From Bifiguratus adelaidae (lineage: Eukaryota > Mucoromycota > Endogonomycetes > Endogonales), in NCBI GenBank assembly GCA_002261195.1, contig MVBO01000048.1, positions 1-64,000 of the forward strand: DNA of 64,000 nucleotides, given 5' to 3'. Both the position numbers and the translations under genes were made by a program. This document shows, piece after piece, positions 33,909-44,819 of the stretch. The notes under the pieces are model-generated. The model was not told where the DNA came from. It worked only from the letters and a program-made list of their open reading frames with translations, and made no database searches. Position 1 is the first letter of the stretch; each line of letters starts with the position of its first letter.

Positions 33909-34184
33909 TTAGCTTTTGTACATTAGGATCTCTGGATGTGTGAAATAAGAGGGGACATCACGGATACAAATCGTGTTTGATGGCGCAGGTTCCGAGTTTG
34001 TCACGACCGGTCTTGTTATTGCCAGAGGACTGCCTAGTGCTTGCACTTTGACGTTAGGGACCTCGGACCACCTAACAGTGATTGTCTGAAAGTCAGTATA
34101 TCCGGAAGCGAGTAACAAGGGTATAATGAAGAAACGGATGACATGCAAACGCTTCAGGTCTTTGATAAGGTCCCCGTCTACCAT
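33909..34184 (-). CDS. Possible small membrane protein, family not recognised
   Basis: 91 residues from ATG 34184. A basic start (DLIKDLKRLHV) runs into a hydrophobic stretch (IRFFIIPLLLASGY) and then a polar C-terminal domain, VPNVKVQALGSPLAITRPVV and NTICIRDVPSYFTHPEILMY. The ordered C-terminal part looks like conserved protein rather than noise. It is tail to tail with the Nem1-like gene, with 56 bp between stops. An additional intron may exist around 34070-34090. I cannot name the family. Confidence 0.45.
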   Translation of the reverse strand: MVDGDLIKDLKRLHVIRFFIIPLLLASGYTDFQTITVRWSEVPNVKVQALGSPLAITRPVVTNSEPAPSNTICIRDVPSYFTHPEILMYKS

Positions 34185-34629
34185 CAACTACCTGCCTTCA
34201 TTCCTCTATCTCTAAACCAAGTGAAAAGTACTCTGTATCGGGGAACAATGACACTCGTATACCACGCGCGACATACATTTGTTCGAATTTCCTGATCCGT
34301 GTCAACCGATGACCGCACCAAGGAGCTAAAATATTAAGGTGCCATTGACGTCATGGATTCATTGAGGAAGAACATGCGAGACGAGATATATCCATACTCT
34401 CTACTCAATTCTGGAGCATTGAGGCTATACAACTTTTGCCCCGGTCAATAGCACCCTCCCGTGCCTTTTGCATTCAACTGTAACCTGTTGCTTTGCCGTT
34501 TGCGCTAGCAAAGGGTGGATAAATATCGTTACGCTGATTTTCTGTATACCGAAGATTCCAACCTACTCTTCCGCGGCTTGCGTCTCACTTTAATCGCGAT
34601 TCCTCAGTGCGGCACATTCGCTGCATAGA
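34185..34629. other. Intergenic region with CRE palindrome
   Basis: Upstream of the tyrosine phosphatase gene and of the small membrane protein on the other strand. A TGACGTCA palindrome lies at 34346-34353. No gene is seen. Confidence 0.5.
34346..34353. promoter_or_regulatory. CRE/ATF palindrome TGACGTCA
   Basis: Perfect bZIP half-site pair between divergent genes, 284 bp upstream of the phosphatase start and 162 bp upstream of the small membrane protein. Confidence 0.4.
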
Positions 34630-35873
34630 ATGTCTTCACAACAGGCCAATTGCCAGCCTAGACATTCTACCTCTACCAATTCCTCGCACCCACACATCCC
34701 GTCATCAAAATCCATGCCGGGGAAGGCCAAGCTGGACCCAATAAACACGGCGCTAGATCTTGCGTACAACACACGGCCGGTAACCGAAGCGTTGGAGAGC
34801 ATCGTTAACTTTCGTGATGTCGGACAAAGTCTGAAAGACAGTTCGCCAGACAATAAGAGGCAAGTGGCTGGTCTAGGTATCCAGGGTCATCTCATCGATC
34901 GCTTCCGAGTAGTTACATCAAGATCGGTCGATTCTTTCGCTCGGGTCGGCTTGGTAAGGCTTTGAGCCTGGATGTAGAATACCTAGCCTGACGACCTTCA
35001 GATGATGCAACAACCGGTGATTTGGAAATCCTCACCAAAAAATATAGCATTGAAACCATCATTGATTTGCGATCAGAGTGAGTTGGAACGGTATAGCTCT
35101 GGAAACCATGACTGAATAGCACGTGCAGAATCGAAGGCGAAAAGAGCGAGGGTGTTCAACGAGCCTTTCCATCCTCTTCCGTGAGCGCCTTGACAGCATC
35201 AGATTTTGCTGCTCCAAACCGCAACAACCTAGAATCCAGCTTTAAGGGCTCCAGAAAGGACCTCATATGGACCAAGGAAGAAGGCAATCGAAACACCTTT
35301 TACATCAATTTCGCGGGGACCTCCTTTCGTTTCAATTCGATATGGCGAAGAGCCCCATTTGCGCTAAAGACAAAAATTGCTGGCTGGATCACGGTGGGGC
35401 AAAAGGTCAGGGCCGTCAGAGCGGTCGGTGAGACGGTTCTTGCATCTCGTGGGCTAATTGGACTCAATCAAGACTTTTTGGATTTTTGTGGAAAAGCCAT
35501 TGTTCAAGCGATTCGATTGATTGCAGAACCAGATTATAAGCCGGTGTTGCTGCATTGCTCGCCGGGCAAAGATCGAACCGGGCTTGTCGTTGCTTTGACG
35601 TTGGCATTGTGCTCGATACCGGAAGACTTGATCGTCGCCGATTATGTTAAATCTCAGGAAGGACTCGAGCCCCAGCGTGATGTCATGGTCAAAGAGATGG
35701 CCAGGCAAGGGCTCGATAGTTCCTTCTGTGATGCTCCTGCTGAAGTGATTCGAGGGGTTCTCGAGTATGTGCGCGAAAAGTACAATGGTGTTGATGCATA
35801 CATGGAACGACTTGGTTTTACCCAAGCTGACAAGGATAAACTTAGAAAATCACTCTTGGCCGAGGGCTTATAG
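34630..35873 (+). CDS. Tyrosine/serine phosphatase family protein (Y_phosphatase3 type)
   Basis: Four exons, join(34630..34859, 34913..34953, 35002..35077, 35129..35873), 363 residues. The catalytic signature is VLLHCSPGKDRTGLVVALTL, i.e. HCxxGKDRTG, with the cysteine nucleophile and arginine. Upstream are VNFRDVGQSL and, after splicing, GRFFRSGRLDDAT and TIIDLRSE, characteristic of the Y_phosphatase3 family (related to bacterial lipid/tyrosine phosphatases such as MptpB). The C-terminus is helical (YMERLGFTQADKDKLRKSLL). The family dephosphorylates phosphotyrosine or phosphoinositides; the substrate is not predictable. The first intron (34860..34912) starts GCAAGT and ends AG: it is the only way to join the coding frames, so it is a GC-AG intron. 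Confidence 0.85.
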
Positions 35874-36030
35874 ATCGAGTATGTAAGCTTAGTATTTATA
35901 TCGTAATTGAACAGTAACGCTTCCCCGGTAGTGCCAAGCTCACACATTGTCCGAAATAACATTGCCAATTTAGGACCTGACGAAATCAGTCGGGTGACCT
36001 TCCTTTTTTGACGGTGGCTCAGGCAATATA

Positions 36031-39000
36031 ATGGTGAGATGTCATAAGGCAATTGCGGTCTACTTCCTCTCCTCTGCTGCTCTCGTGACAGGTTCACCAG
36101 TGGCGTACGTCTCGCAACGAAAAAGGTTATTTTCACCCAGTGCATGGAGGTATAACGTCATACAGCAACCACCACCCCCACCACCTATGCGAACAACGCC
36201 GTACTCTGTTCGTTCCAATAGTTCAGATGATTGGCGGTACCCGCCAAGCAATCCAAATGGGTCCAACGGTTCTCAACCTACCAGTTACTCCAACGATAGC
36301 TCACCATATCTTCTCAGAGGCTCTAGGAGCGCACCCAGGATGGGTTCAGGGACCGGAAGACAAGGAAGCGTTGAGATCCCTATGGCGTCGTATCCGCCAA
36401 ACATGATGCCTCAAATGACTCAATACAATCGTACCAATGTGACGCAGACTCAGATGCCGGTACCAGAGCTTCCTCGGACTGTTGTACAAAGGCAGGAACC
36501 CTTCAATAGCTCCGATGATGCCTCTCGATCGGATCGTCCACTATTCCAGGACAGGATGATTGGGCAACCGTCCCAGCCGATGCTCGAAATGCAATCCAAT
36601 ATTCCCTATGATGCCACGGCGGTTCATTTTGCAGAGACTGGCGGACCGCATTATGGAGAAGCCCCCCGAAGACAACCCCGACGGTACAACACAAAGAAAC
36701 GGGTCAAGCTTTTCGGTGGTAATTTGGTGCTGGACTGTCCTGTTCCATCAAAGTACCTTGCCATGGTACCAAGAAGGCAAGAGAAGGAGTTTACGCACAT
36801 GAGATACACGGCCGCAACCTGCGATCCCTCAGAATTTGTGCAGCAAGGATTTACATTGCGCCAAGCCCTCATGTCCCGACGAACTGAGCTGTTCATCGTC
36901 GTAACCATGTACAATGTGAGTCTTGGATAAGCAAACGGTAGCAGCTGATCGTGTTTCCAGGAAGACGAAATCTTGTTTACTCGGACCATGCACGGTATCA
37001 TGAAAAATATTGCTGGGCTATGTACCCACCATCGGTCCCGAACATGGGGCGAAAACGCTTGGCAAAAGGTAGTGGTCTGCATAGTCTCCGATGGTCGAAG
37101 CAAGATACATCCCAGAACACTGAACGTGTTGGCGGCCATGGGTGTGTATCAGGAAGGCATTGCGAAGAATGTGTTTGATGGGAAGCCGGTGACAGCTCAC
37201 ATCTACGAGGTATTTGGCGAGGCTTGGTCGGCCGCGCGCATGTTAACCTGGCATTGTGTAGTACACCACTCAGGTATCTGTGGGATCCGACATGAAATTC
37301 AGGGGAGCGAACGAGGATATCGTGCCGGTTCAAATATTGTTTTGTCTCAAGGAGAAGAATGCCAAAAAAATCAATTCTCATCGCTGGTTCTTTCAAGCCT
37401 TTGGTCCCATCATCGATCCCAATATCTGCGTCCTTCTTGACGTCGGTACTCGGCCAGGCAACACGGCTATTTACAACCTATGGAAAGTCTTTGATCTCAA
37501 TTCCAATGTCGCCGGCGCTTGTGGTGAGATACGAGCGATGCTTGGCACGGGCGGTGTCAATCTGCTCAATCCGCTTGTGGGAGCGCAACATTTTGAATAC
37601 AAAATGTCCAACATTCTAGACAAGCCTCTTGAGTCGGTCTTTGGCTACATCTCGGTTTTGCCTGGAGCATTTTCGGCGTATCGATACATTTCGCTTCAGA
37701 ACGACGTGAACGGCAATGGACCCTTACAAAAATACTATTTGGGTGAGACACAACACGGAGCTGGAGCCGGCATCTTCACGGCAAACATGTACCTGGCGGA
37801 AGACCGAATCTTGTGTTTTGAGCTTGTGGCAAAGAAGGATGCTGCATGGATCTTACGTTATGTCTCCTCGGCGTTTGGAGAAACCGACGTTCCCGACCAA
37901 GTACCCGAATTCATCTCGCAACGTCGTCGCTGGTTAAATGGCTCATTTTTCGCCGGTGTCTATGCCCTGGTGCATTGTGCGAATATCTTTCACTCGGATC
38001 ATGGGGCGACCCGCAAGATGCTCTTGATGATTGAAAATCTGTACATGTCCATCTCTCTCCTGTTCTCCTGGTTCGCCATTGGAAACTTTTACCTGACCTT
38101 CTTTATCCTTACCCAATCACTAAGCGAGATGCAACAGCCTCCATTCGATCCATCGGTCGCAAACATCCTGCATACAGTATTGCAGTATGTGTACATCGTC
38201 TTGTTGATTCTTCAATTAGTCATGGCTATGGGCAATCGGCCGCAAGGGTGAGTTTCGGAATGGTCGCCAATGACAATGCTGACCGTCTTTCTATTAACTT
38301 ACAGATCCAAGTGGGCCTACACGTAAGTCTTTGACGTTTTAGTGTTTGCTATTCTGACCCATGTTCAGTGGCTCAATGATCTTCTTTGCTCTCTTGATGG
38401 GATACATGTTATTTGCGGCGGCATGGCTAGCGTACGTTGGTATTAGCGATGCTATTCAGCAATCCAACGGCCAAGGTGTCTCCCATGCCTGGAGTCTCTT
38501 CACGACCAGCTCATTCCGCGATATCCTCATCTCGGTCGCTTCGACCTACATCATGTATTTTGTGGCCAGTGTGCTCTTCTTGGATCCTTGGCATATGTTT
38601 ACGAGCTTTGTGCCATACTTGTTCATGATGCCGAGCTATACCAACGTTTTGAACATTTACGCGTTCTGCAATACCCACGATGTGAGGTAAGACGCGATGC
38701 TATGGACATGCGGGACATGCACACTGATACGATTGAACCTGGTTTTACAGTTGGGGCACCAAAGGCGATACCAGTGTTGCGCTCGACCTGGGCGTTGTAG
38801 CTTCTCAAAAGGATGCATCCGGCAATCACACGGCCGAAGTCAATTTGCCATCGGATGAGCGCGATCTCAATGCAGCCTACGAGGATGCCTTACACGAACT
38901 CTCCAAAAAGAACGTTGTGAAAATCAAGCAGCAAGTCGACGCCAAAACCAAACAAGACGACTATTACAAGGCCTTCCGAACTCGACTTGTCATCTTTTGG

Positions 39001-39183
39001 ATCTTGTCCAACATTATTCTCGTTGCCGTCATTACCAATCGTGATTTGGCGGGTAGTTTGGGTAGCGTGAGTCAGCGAGGGAATGGTTATTTGACATTTA
39101 TTCTTTGGAGTGTAGCCGGATTATCGGCCTTTCGCTTTCTCGGTGCTGTGACATACTTGATGTTGCGCATGTTTACCGGATGA
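36031..39183 (+). CDS. Chitin synthase, division 1 (class I-III type)
   Basis: Six exons, join(36031..36915, 36961..37209, 37262..38247, 38305..38322, 38369..38686, 38751..39183), 962 residues. The Pro/Ser/Asn-rich N-terminal region precedes [18 protein letters not shown], the conserved start of the domain. Catalytic signatures are [28 protein letters not shown] (Asp of the GT2 fold), [10 protein letters not shown], and QRRRW at [13 protein letters not shown]. Six or more C-terminal membrane helices follow. The family makes cell-wall chitin from UDP-GlcNAc at the plasma membrane. Exon 4 is only 18 nt (codes G-SKWAY-T across two introns) and is needed to keep the frame. The first ~50 residues are uncertain; ATG 36187 is an alternative start. 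Confidence 0.92.
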
Positions 39184-39265
39184 AACTGTCTATATGTTAT
39201 ATTGTATCGTGTTTATATTAGACTTATATGTACATTGATATCATTTTGTCGAGAAGCAAGAAGAC

Positions 39266-40370
39266 TTATTCTCTCGGTCTATGATCATTTCCCATCGCTT
39301 CCCGGCGTTTCTTTCGCATTTGCTCCTGATGCATAATCTCTTCCATCGCGGTCATTTTCCGTTTTTCTGGTGGTCGTGTAGGTGTAGATGATGAGAGCGG
39401 GTTACCGGGATTGGCAGCGGGTGCAGACTTTTTGGCGAGGGCAGCCAGACCTCCTGGTTTCTTCATCCCACTTATAGACATGGCAAAGGCTGTCTTTGGC
39501 TTTTCAATGCCATTGGTAGTCGCGCCGTTGCCATTCTCCTTTGGACCGAAAAGATTCAATTTGATCTTTTCCTCCTCATTCTCACGCTTCAGCTCTTTGG
39601 GACCCGTGTCCGCTTTCTCTTCCGCTTCAGCATCCCGTTTCGCCTTTTCGATCTGCTCTTGTATCTGCCTTTGTTCTCTTTGTTCATCATCCATGTCTTG
39701 TCGTGCCCTCTTTTGCTGGGCGGCCTGTACGTTGATTGTCAACATACCTGAACATGATTGCCCTCACGCGGACTTACCTGGCGTTCGAGGGCCTTGGGAC
39801 TATTGTCAATCCATGCGATAAACCAGCCTTTTTCCGACTCATCGACATGCGCAATCCCAGAACGTCCGAGATATTTGACAAATTCTGAGAGTGAGTGCCA
39901 CCGGGTAGCGTTCATGTGAATGTGGTGTCGGTCGGAGATGTATTCTTGGTATACTTGGTTTGCAAAGACACGCTGCGTATTATACCTGCACAAGAGGCTT
40001 AGTCTCGCGTCGATTCGTCACTTGCCACCACGCATTTTGCAAGCGATCGTCTACTCACCTACTAGACAGTAGCTTGATGAATTCAGTCTCGAATTCTTTA
40101 GAGTAGCTGTAAATGTAGCTCCCCGCGTGTTCTCCGACAACGTGCATTTGCCGCTGATGCGACTCGGAGTTGCAATGATTCTAGTGTAGACATCATCACT
40201 GTGAGCATCTTGAGCGCACTCGACATGGGTCATTGGCTGCCTACCTTGAAGCCATTCTCGTCCCGACATTGCTTCTGACAGACTTGGCAATACCATCTCA
40301 GTCGTTGAAGTCCTTTAGCCTTTATCCGATTGGCAATAGCCTTGGGTGTCAGGAATCCGTCCTTGGGCAT
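39266..40370 (-). CDS. Kin17-like nuclear C2H2 zinc finger protein
   Basis: Four exons, complement(39266..39724, 39778..39985, 40059..40180, 40245..40370), 304 residues. The N-terminus PKDGFLTPKAIANRIKAKGL precedes the zinc finger WYCQVCQKQCRDENGFKNH, followed by SHQRQM. Then come the winged-helix-like Kin17 domain (VYQEYISDRHHIHMNATRWH; EFVKYLGRSGIAHVDESEKG; WFIAWIDNSPKALERQ) and a charged, coiled-coil-like segment with Lys/Glu/Gln repeats. The C-terminus is rich in basic residues (MRKKRREAMGNDHRPRE). Kin17 (Rts2 in yeast) works in DNA replication, UV response and mRNA metabolism in the nucleus. All joins keep frame. It converges tail to tail with the chitin synthase gene, with 82 bp between stops. 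Confidence 0.92.
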
Positions 40371-40626
40371 AATAGAAGTGAAAGAGTCAGATCACAACGT
40401 GTGAAATTGATGCTCTTTGGCTTAAGGGTCCTTTGACCACTCTACAACATGAGCATGCCATGATGGATATAGATACGACACATGCTTCCCATGGCGGTGT
40501 GACTCGCAGTGCTTGTCCCTCGACCTCGGAGCGCTCGGCGCACGCGGAAACAGGCGATTTGTGCCAGAAAAGGCAACGCCATTTAAGGTCGCGCGACGTT
40601 GTCTCACTTCTTTGCTCTTCTTTCTC

Positions 40627-42677
40627 ATGGCTATCGACGACACTATGGACTTTGCGACAACCCTCAATGGACTGAAGGACGAGTATGTGGATACTGTCTT
40701 TTACAAGTCCCCGGAAGCCGGGCTAATGTATGGCTTTCAAACGTATCAGGGTAGGTGTGAAGAAACAGCTTGGCGTTGACTTGGCACTGACACTGTTAAT
40801 CAGACCTCATATCGCACTGCTCCCGAGAGTCCTTTGAAAGCTACTGGAAAAAGCTAGAAGGGCTTCTACAGAGAGCCAAGGAGATCGATGATACCCATCT
40901 CTCGGCTCTCCAAAAGGGAGAATTGACTCACTTCATCGGAACGGTGACCAAGGATTTGACCGGCCGGGAATGCTGGGAGTATGAGATGCCTTCGAATCAC
41001 ATGACCGGATTGTTGGCCGAGTACGCTTTCCTTCCATCCATCCAACCGCTCAACAATGAGAAGGATTTGGAAAACTACAAGAAACGCTTGTCGCAGATGC
41101 CCGACGTCCTCAAGACCGAGTTGATTGAGGCTATGCGATACGGAAAGTCAAAGGGTATCATGCCTAACAAGCAAACCATTGAGATCATGATCAAGATGTG
41201 CAAGCAGCAAGAGGTGGAAGACTTGTCCAAGTCTCCATTCAATCTGACGGAGAAACTTGAGGAGGCCAAACTACCCAAAGACGCTCTCTTTGAGTCCTTG
41301 AGCGCTCTGCCTCCGGCGTACAAAGCTGTGCGGGAGTTTTTGGAGGAGGAATACCTCCCTGCAGCGCGAACCCATGCCGGTATCTATGGGCTCCCTAATC
41401 ATGACAAGGTTTATGAGACCATGATATTCGCCAGTACCACCGTCAAGATGTCGCCGACTGAACTACACGAACTGGGCAAGAAAGAGGTTCAGCGTATCAC
41501 AGAACTCATGGAAGAAACCAAGAAGAAGGTTGGATTCGCAGGCACCCTTCAAAAGTTCTTTGTTGCCATTCAAGATAGCAAAAAATACCCTCAACTGCAC
41601 CTTGGCTCTCGAGAGGAGGTGTTGAAGAACTATGATGCCATTTTCGCAAGCATCAACAAGAAGCTTCCCGATTACTTTTCGCATTTTCCAAAGAGACAAT
41701 GTGTCATCAAGGCCAGTCCTGCCTTCAGGTAAACTTTCATCCTAAAAGTGGTTTTGATGTGATGACGCATGCGTCTTTTCCAGAGAGGCGAATGATCCAA
41801 TGGCTTATTATATGCCAGCTGGAACGTAAGTGACCTATGAACTTAACTTTAGAAGCTGTGCTGATCAATTGCGTGTAGTGATGGCGAGCCGGGACAGTTC
41901 TTCATCAACATGGCGCTGCATGCGAAGAGAGCCGTTCACATGGCCAGGTAAGTAAATGTCTATCATTTTCGCACGTCCTCAATTTGACTTGTAGCGCTCT
42001 TGCGTTGCACGAAGCGAACCCCGGACACCATCATCAGGTCTCATTGTATAATGATGCCGGTATGTTTGTGTATTAAACATCGATGTTGGGCAGAAGCTAA
42101 TTGTGCTATAGAGAATCGTCACATTTTCGACAAGATTGCTCAGACGACGGCTTACTTGGAAGGCTGGGGTCTATATTCAGAATACCTTGGTGAAGAAATG
42201 GGCATGTATGAGGACCCTTTCCAATACTTTGGTCGATTGGAGCTGGAGATGCACCGTGCCTTGCGCTTGGTAAGTGAAATAGTCACTCTTCATCGTCACT
42301 AACGGCGTCGCGAAAGGTGGTCGATAGCGGATTGCATGCCTTTGACTGGACAGTTGAGCAAGCTTTGGAGTACATGAAAATACATGAATCCCTGTCGGAG
42401 GATGAGCTTCGGGCGGAAATTTTCCGTTATACGGTCATGCCTGGACAGGCTTTAGGTATGTGATGGCATGCGCGAGACAGATCCCATCTAATTCGAGGTA
42501 CCTTTAGCGTACAAGGTCGGTGAACTCAAGATCAAGGAACTTCGTAAGCTTGCGGAAGAGCAACTTGGTTCCCGGTTTGATGTCAAGGATTTCCATGATG
42601 CTGTCCTTAGCAACTCGACCACTTTGGGGGCATTAGAGTCGACGGTTAGGGAATGGATCCGCAGTGTATCTCAGTGA
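40627..42677 (+). CDS. DUF885-family metallopeptidase-like protein
   Basis: Eight exons, join(40627..40750, 40804..41728, 41784..41825, 41879..41947, 41995..42059, 42112..42269, 42317..42455, 42508..42677), 563 residues. The gluzincin-type motif LHEANPGHHHQ (HExxPGHH) is formed by the fifth exon, and ENRHIFDKIAQTTAYLEGWG leads to the zinc-ligand Glu region (EGWGLYSEYLGEEMG). The C-terminal MPGQALAYKVGELKI is also typical of DUF885 proteins. The family is related to M3-like peptidases, with suspected dipeptidyl carboxypeptidase activity, mainly cytosolic or secreted in bacteria and fungi. No signal peptide is seen. Upstream in-frame sequence to 40513 lacks ATG, so 40627 is the best start. Confidence 0.88.
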
Positions 42678-43074
42678 ATCGTAGATTGGTAGAATTTCAG
42701 CGCAGTTGTACAGATTGTTTGTCATTATCGTGCTTCGATCATATAATGCAATAATTCGGCGTGATTGTGTAGTCAGTGCAATGAACGCCGGACATGGTAA
42801 CACACCGATCATTGAATGTACAGATTTGTAAAGCGAATCCATGTCCGCAAAAAGGGAATGTAGAGATACGATTAGGCCATGTCGAGATGACCAAGGCAAT
42901 AACATCGCTTCTGAAGTCATACATGATCCCTGAAAGAGTGGGACAGTAACAATAATGTGCATAGAAATCTCGGCCGGAACCAGCTAAAAGGTTAGGGTCG
43001 CGTCAGAGTACAGAAGTGGAAGGCGGCTCTCAAAAGGCTCCTTAAATATCTTGTTTGCTTTGCTCAGGTTGTTC
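42678..43074. other. Intergenic region, no gene recognised
   Basis: No ATG-initiated frame of meaningful length and no RNA signature is visible. It marks the start of the gene-poor stretch. Confidence 0.5.
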
Positions 43075-44107
43075 ATGGAACTACCTAACGGTTTGCAGTT
43101 CAGTCTACGTGGTAAAGTCGCGGCTGTCACCGGGGGAGTCGGTAAGTGCAATTGGACACTAAATAGCATCATTCACGACATTGGGCAGCGGGATCGGTCT
43201 CGCCGCTGCTAAGGCGCTCGCTGGCGCAGGTGCCGATGTCGCCATTACTTAATGTCTCAAATAAGAACGCACATGAAGTTGCCAAGCAAGTAAGTCGAGA
43301 ATTCGTGGCGCGATGCTTAGCTTACAAGACGGAGATTTCGGATCACGTTGCGGGACAGATATGCTATTCCGAGATCCATGCTATGTTCCTAATCATGTCA
43401 TGAGTAGATTTGCGATGCCATAAGCGCTATTGTGTCAGATTTCGGCAGCTTGGATATCATGGTGGCAAATGCAGGCATTGCCGCTAGCGGTAAAACCGAG
43501 GTATGGCTTTTGGGAGGCATTTGCTCATACTCACCCCAGCGTATCCGTTCAGGACTTCGATCCCGAGGAGTTCAAGCGGGTCCACGAGGTCAACGTCAAT
43601 GGCGTGCTTTACACGATGCAAGCCGCTGCCAAGTAAGCCAGGAGTAGGTTTGAGGTGTCATGCTAACCTGTCCCCGTGTTGTTGAAGTAAGGCAATAGTA
43701 GCATTATTACAATGTCGTCGGCAGTGGCTCATGTGGTGACCCGTCCGCAACTACCAGCGGCTGTGAGTACTCCGTCTTGAAATCAGCTTTTGCTAATGTC
43801 CGTTTAGTATTGTTCCTCCAAGGCTGCTGCAAGCATGCTCACCAGGTGTGTCGCAACCGAATGGGCAAACCAAGGAGTGCGCGTGAACGCTAATTGTCAG
43901 GCTACATAATTACCAACATGACCAAGCTAGTTTGGCTCCAGGAAAATAACTTTGCTAGAAAGCAATGGGATGAGTGGACGCCTTTGAAACGGCCCGCTCA
44001 ACCGCAGGAAATGGGGGCGGGGGACAATTGTTTGGCTTGCAAGCGATGCTAGTTCCTATGTCGTTGGGGCTGAAATTGTCATTGACGGCGGCTACACTTG
44101 CTGGTAA
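43075..44107 (+). pseudogene. Decayed short-chain dehydrogenase/reductase (SDR) gene
   Basis: A classical SDR can be followed in pieces: LRGKVAAVTGG (start of the nucleotide loop), GIGLAAAKALAGAGADVAIT, DIMVANAGIAASGKTE (NAG motif), FDPEEFKRVHEVNVNGVLYT, SIITMSSAVAHVV (catalytic Ser), YCSSKAAASMLTR (catalytic Tyr-xxx-Lys) and VVGAEIVIDGGYTCW at the end. The order and wording are those of fungal sorbose reductase / NADP-mannitol-type enzymes. Damage: an extra base after DVAIT makes TAA immediately (43254-43256), the GG|GIG join is out of frame, and the stretch GAGDNCLACKRC near 44020-44050 is shifted before VWLASDASS. Plausible introns do not fix these. The catalytic residues themselves are still readable, which implies recent inactivation. 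Confidence 0.85.
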
Positions 44108-44736
44108 TTTGATGAGCACTCTCCGCGCAATGTGCCGTCCCAGTGACATGTAGTTTCCTTTTATTGGTGCTCACGTTGTTAACTGGCCATTGCATGCAGA
44201 AGAGAGATTGATAATTATCACGGAAATGGGTTCATGTCAGTTTTTCTCAAACAAGAGTTATTACCGAGAATTGGGGCGAAGAACATGCTCTACAGAGAGC
44301 AATTTGATCTTCAGTCCAGGTTACGTTGGAAACCAAATCCTGACTTATATAACCGCAACCCACAGCCTAGGGATCTCGCCTATACGCGTTGAGCCAATTG
44401 TTCAGCGTAGTATGAGGGCATAAAAGCGCAAATTTGATCAAATCCGCAGGTCAAGCAACTTTCATGGCTTTATTGGCACTATAATTCCTTGCAGTTCTCC
44501 AGACAAGCAGCAATGAACGGATCATGAGCTTGTGACCTTTAATACACAGTGAACGGCTACACAATTTGATATAATTAGCTAAAAGCTCAGATTTAATGAC
44601 TAGAATAACTGAGTTAGTCCGCACGGTCATGAAACTACCAGCAAAGCCAATCCGGCAGTACGAAATCGGGATGAATTCAGGGTTAGGTAAATTTTACTAA
44701 ATTATATTATAAATTTAGCCTTCCTTTACCAAGCAA
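44108..44736. other. AT-rich intergenic region upstream of tRNA-Asp
   Basis: Becomes markedly AT-rich at 44685-44720 (TAAATTATATTATAAATTTAG), which could serve as an upstream TATA-like element for RNA polymerase III. Otherwise nothing is recognised. Confidence 0.5.
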
Positions 44737-44808
44737 TCTCGAATAGTATAACGGTGAGTATCCCCGCCTGTCACGCGGGAGATCTGGGTTCGATTCCCAG
44801 TTCGAGAG
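44737..44808 (+). tRNA. tRNA-Asp (GTC anticodon)
   Basis: Seventy-two nucleotides with a complete cloverleaf. The acceptor stem TCTCGAA pairs with TTCGAGA at the 3' end, followed by G as discriminator. The D arm contains TAGTATAACGGTGAG (box A), the anticodon stem CCCGC/GCGGG encloses CTGTCAC with anticodon GTC, and the T arm has CTGGG/CCCAG around TTCGATT (box B GGTTCGATTCC). There is no intron and no encoded CCA, as usual for eukaryotic nuclear tRNAs. Confidence 0.97.
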
Positions 44809-44813
44809 CTTTC

Positions 44814-44819
44814 TTTTTT
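44814..44819 (+). terminator. RNA polymerase III T-run terminator
   Basis: Six consecutive T five bases after the tRNA-Asp gene, the standard pol III stop. Confidence 0.8.

Noticed and set aside
40452-40626. N-terminal extension of the DUF885 gene
   Set aside because: The open frame continues upstream, but without an in-frame ATG or splice acceptor that would join to a leader.
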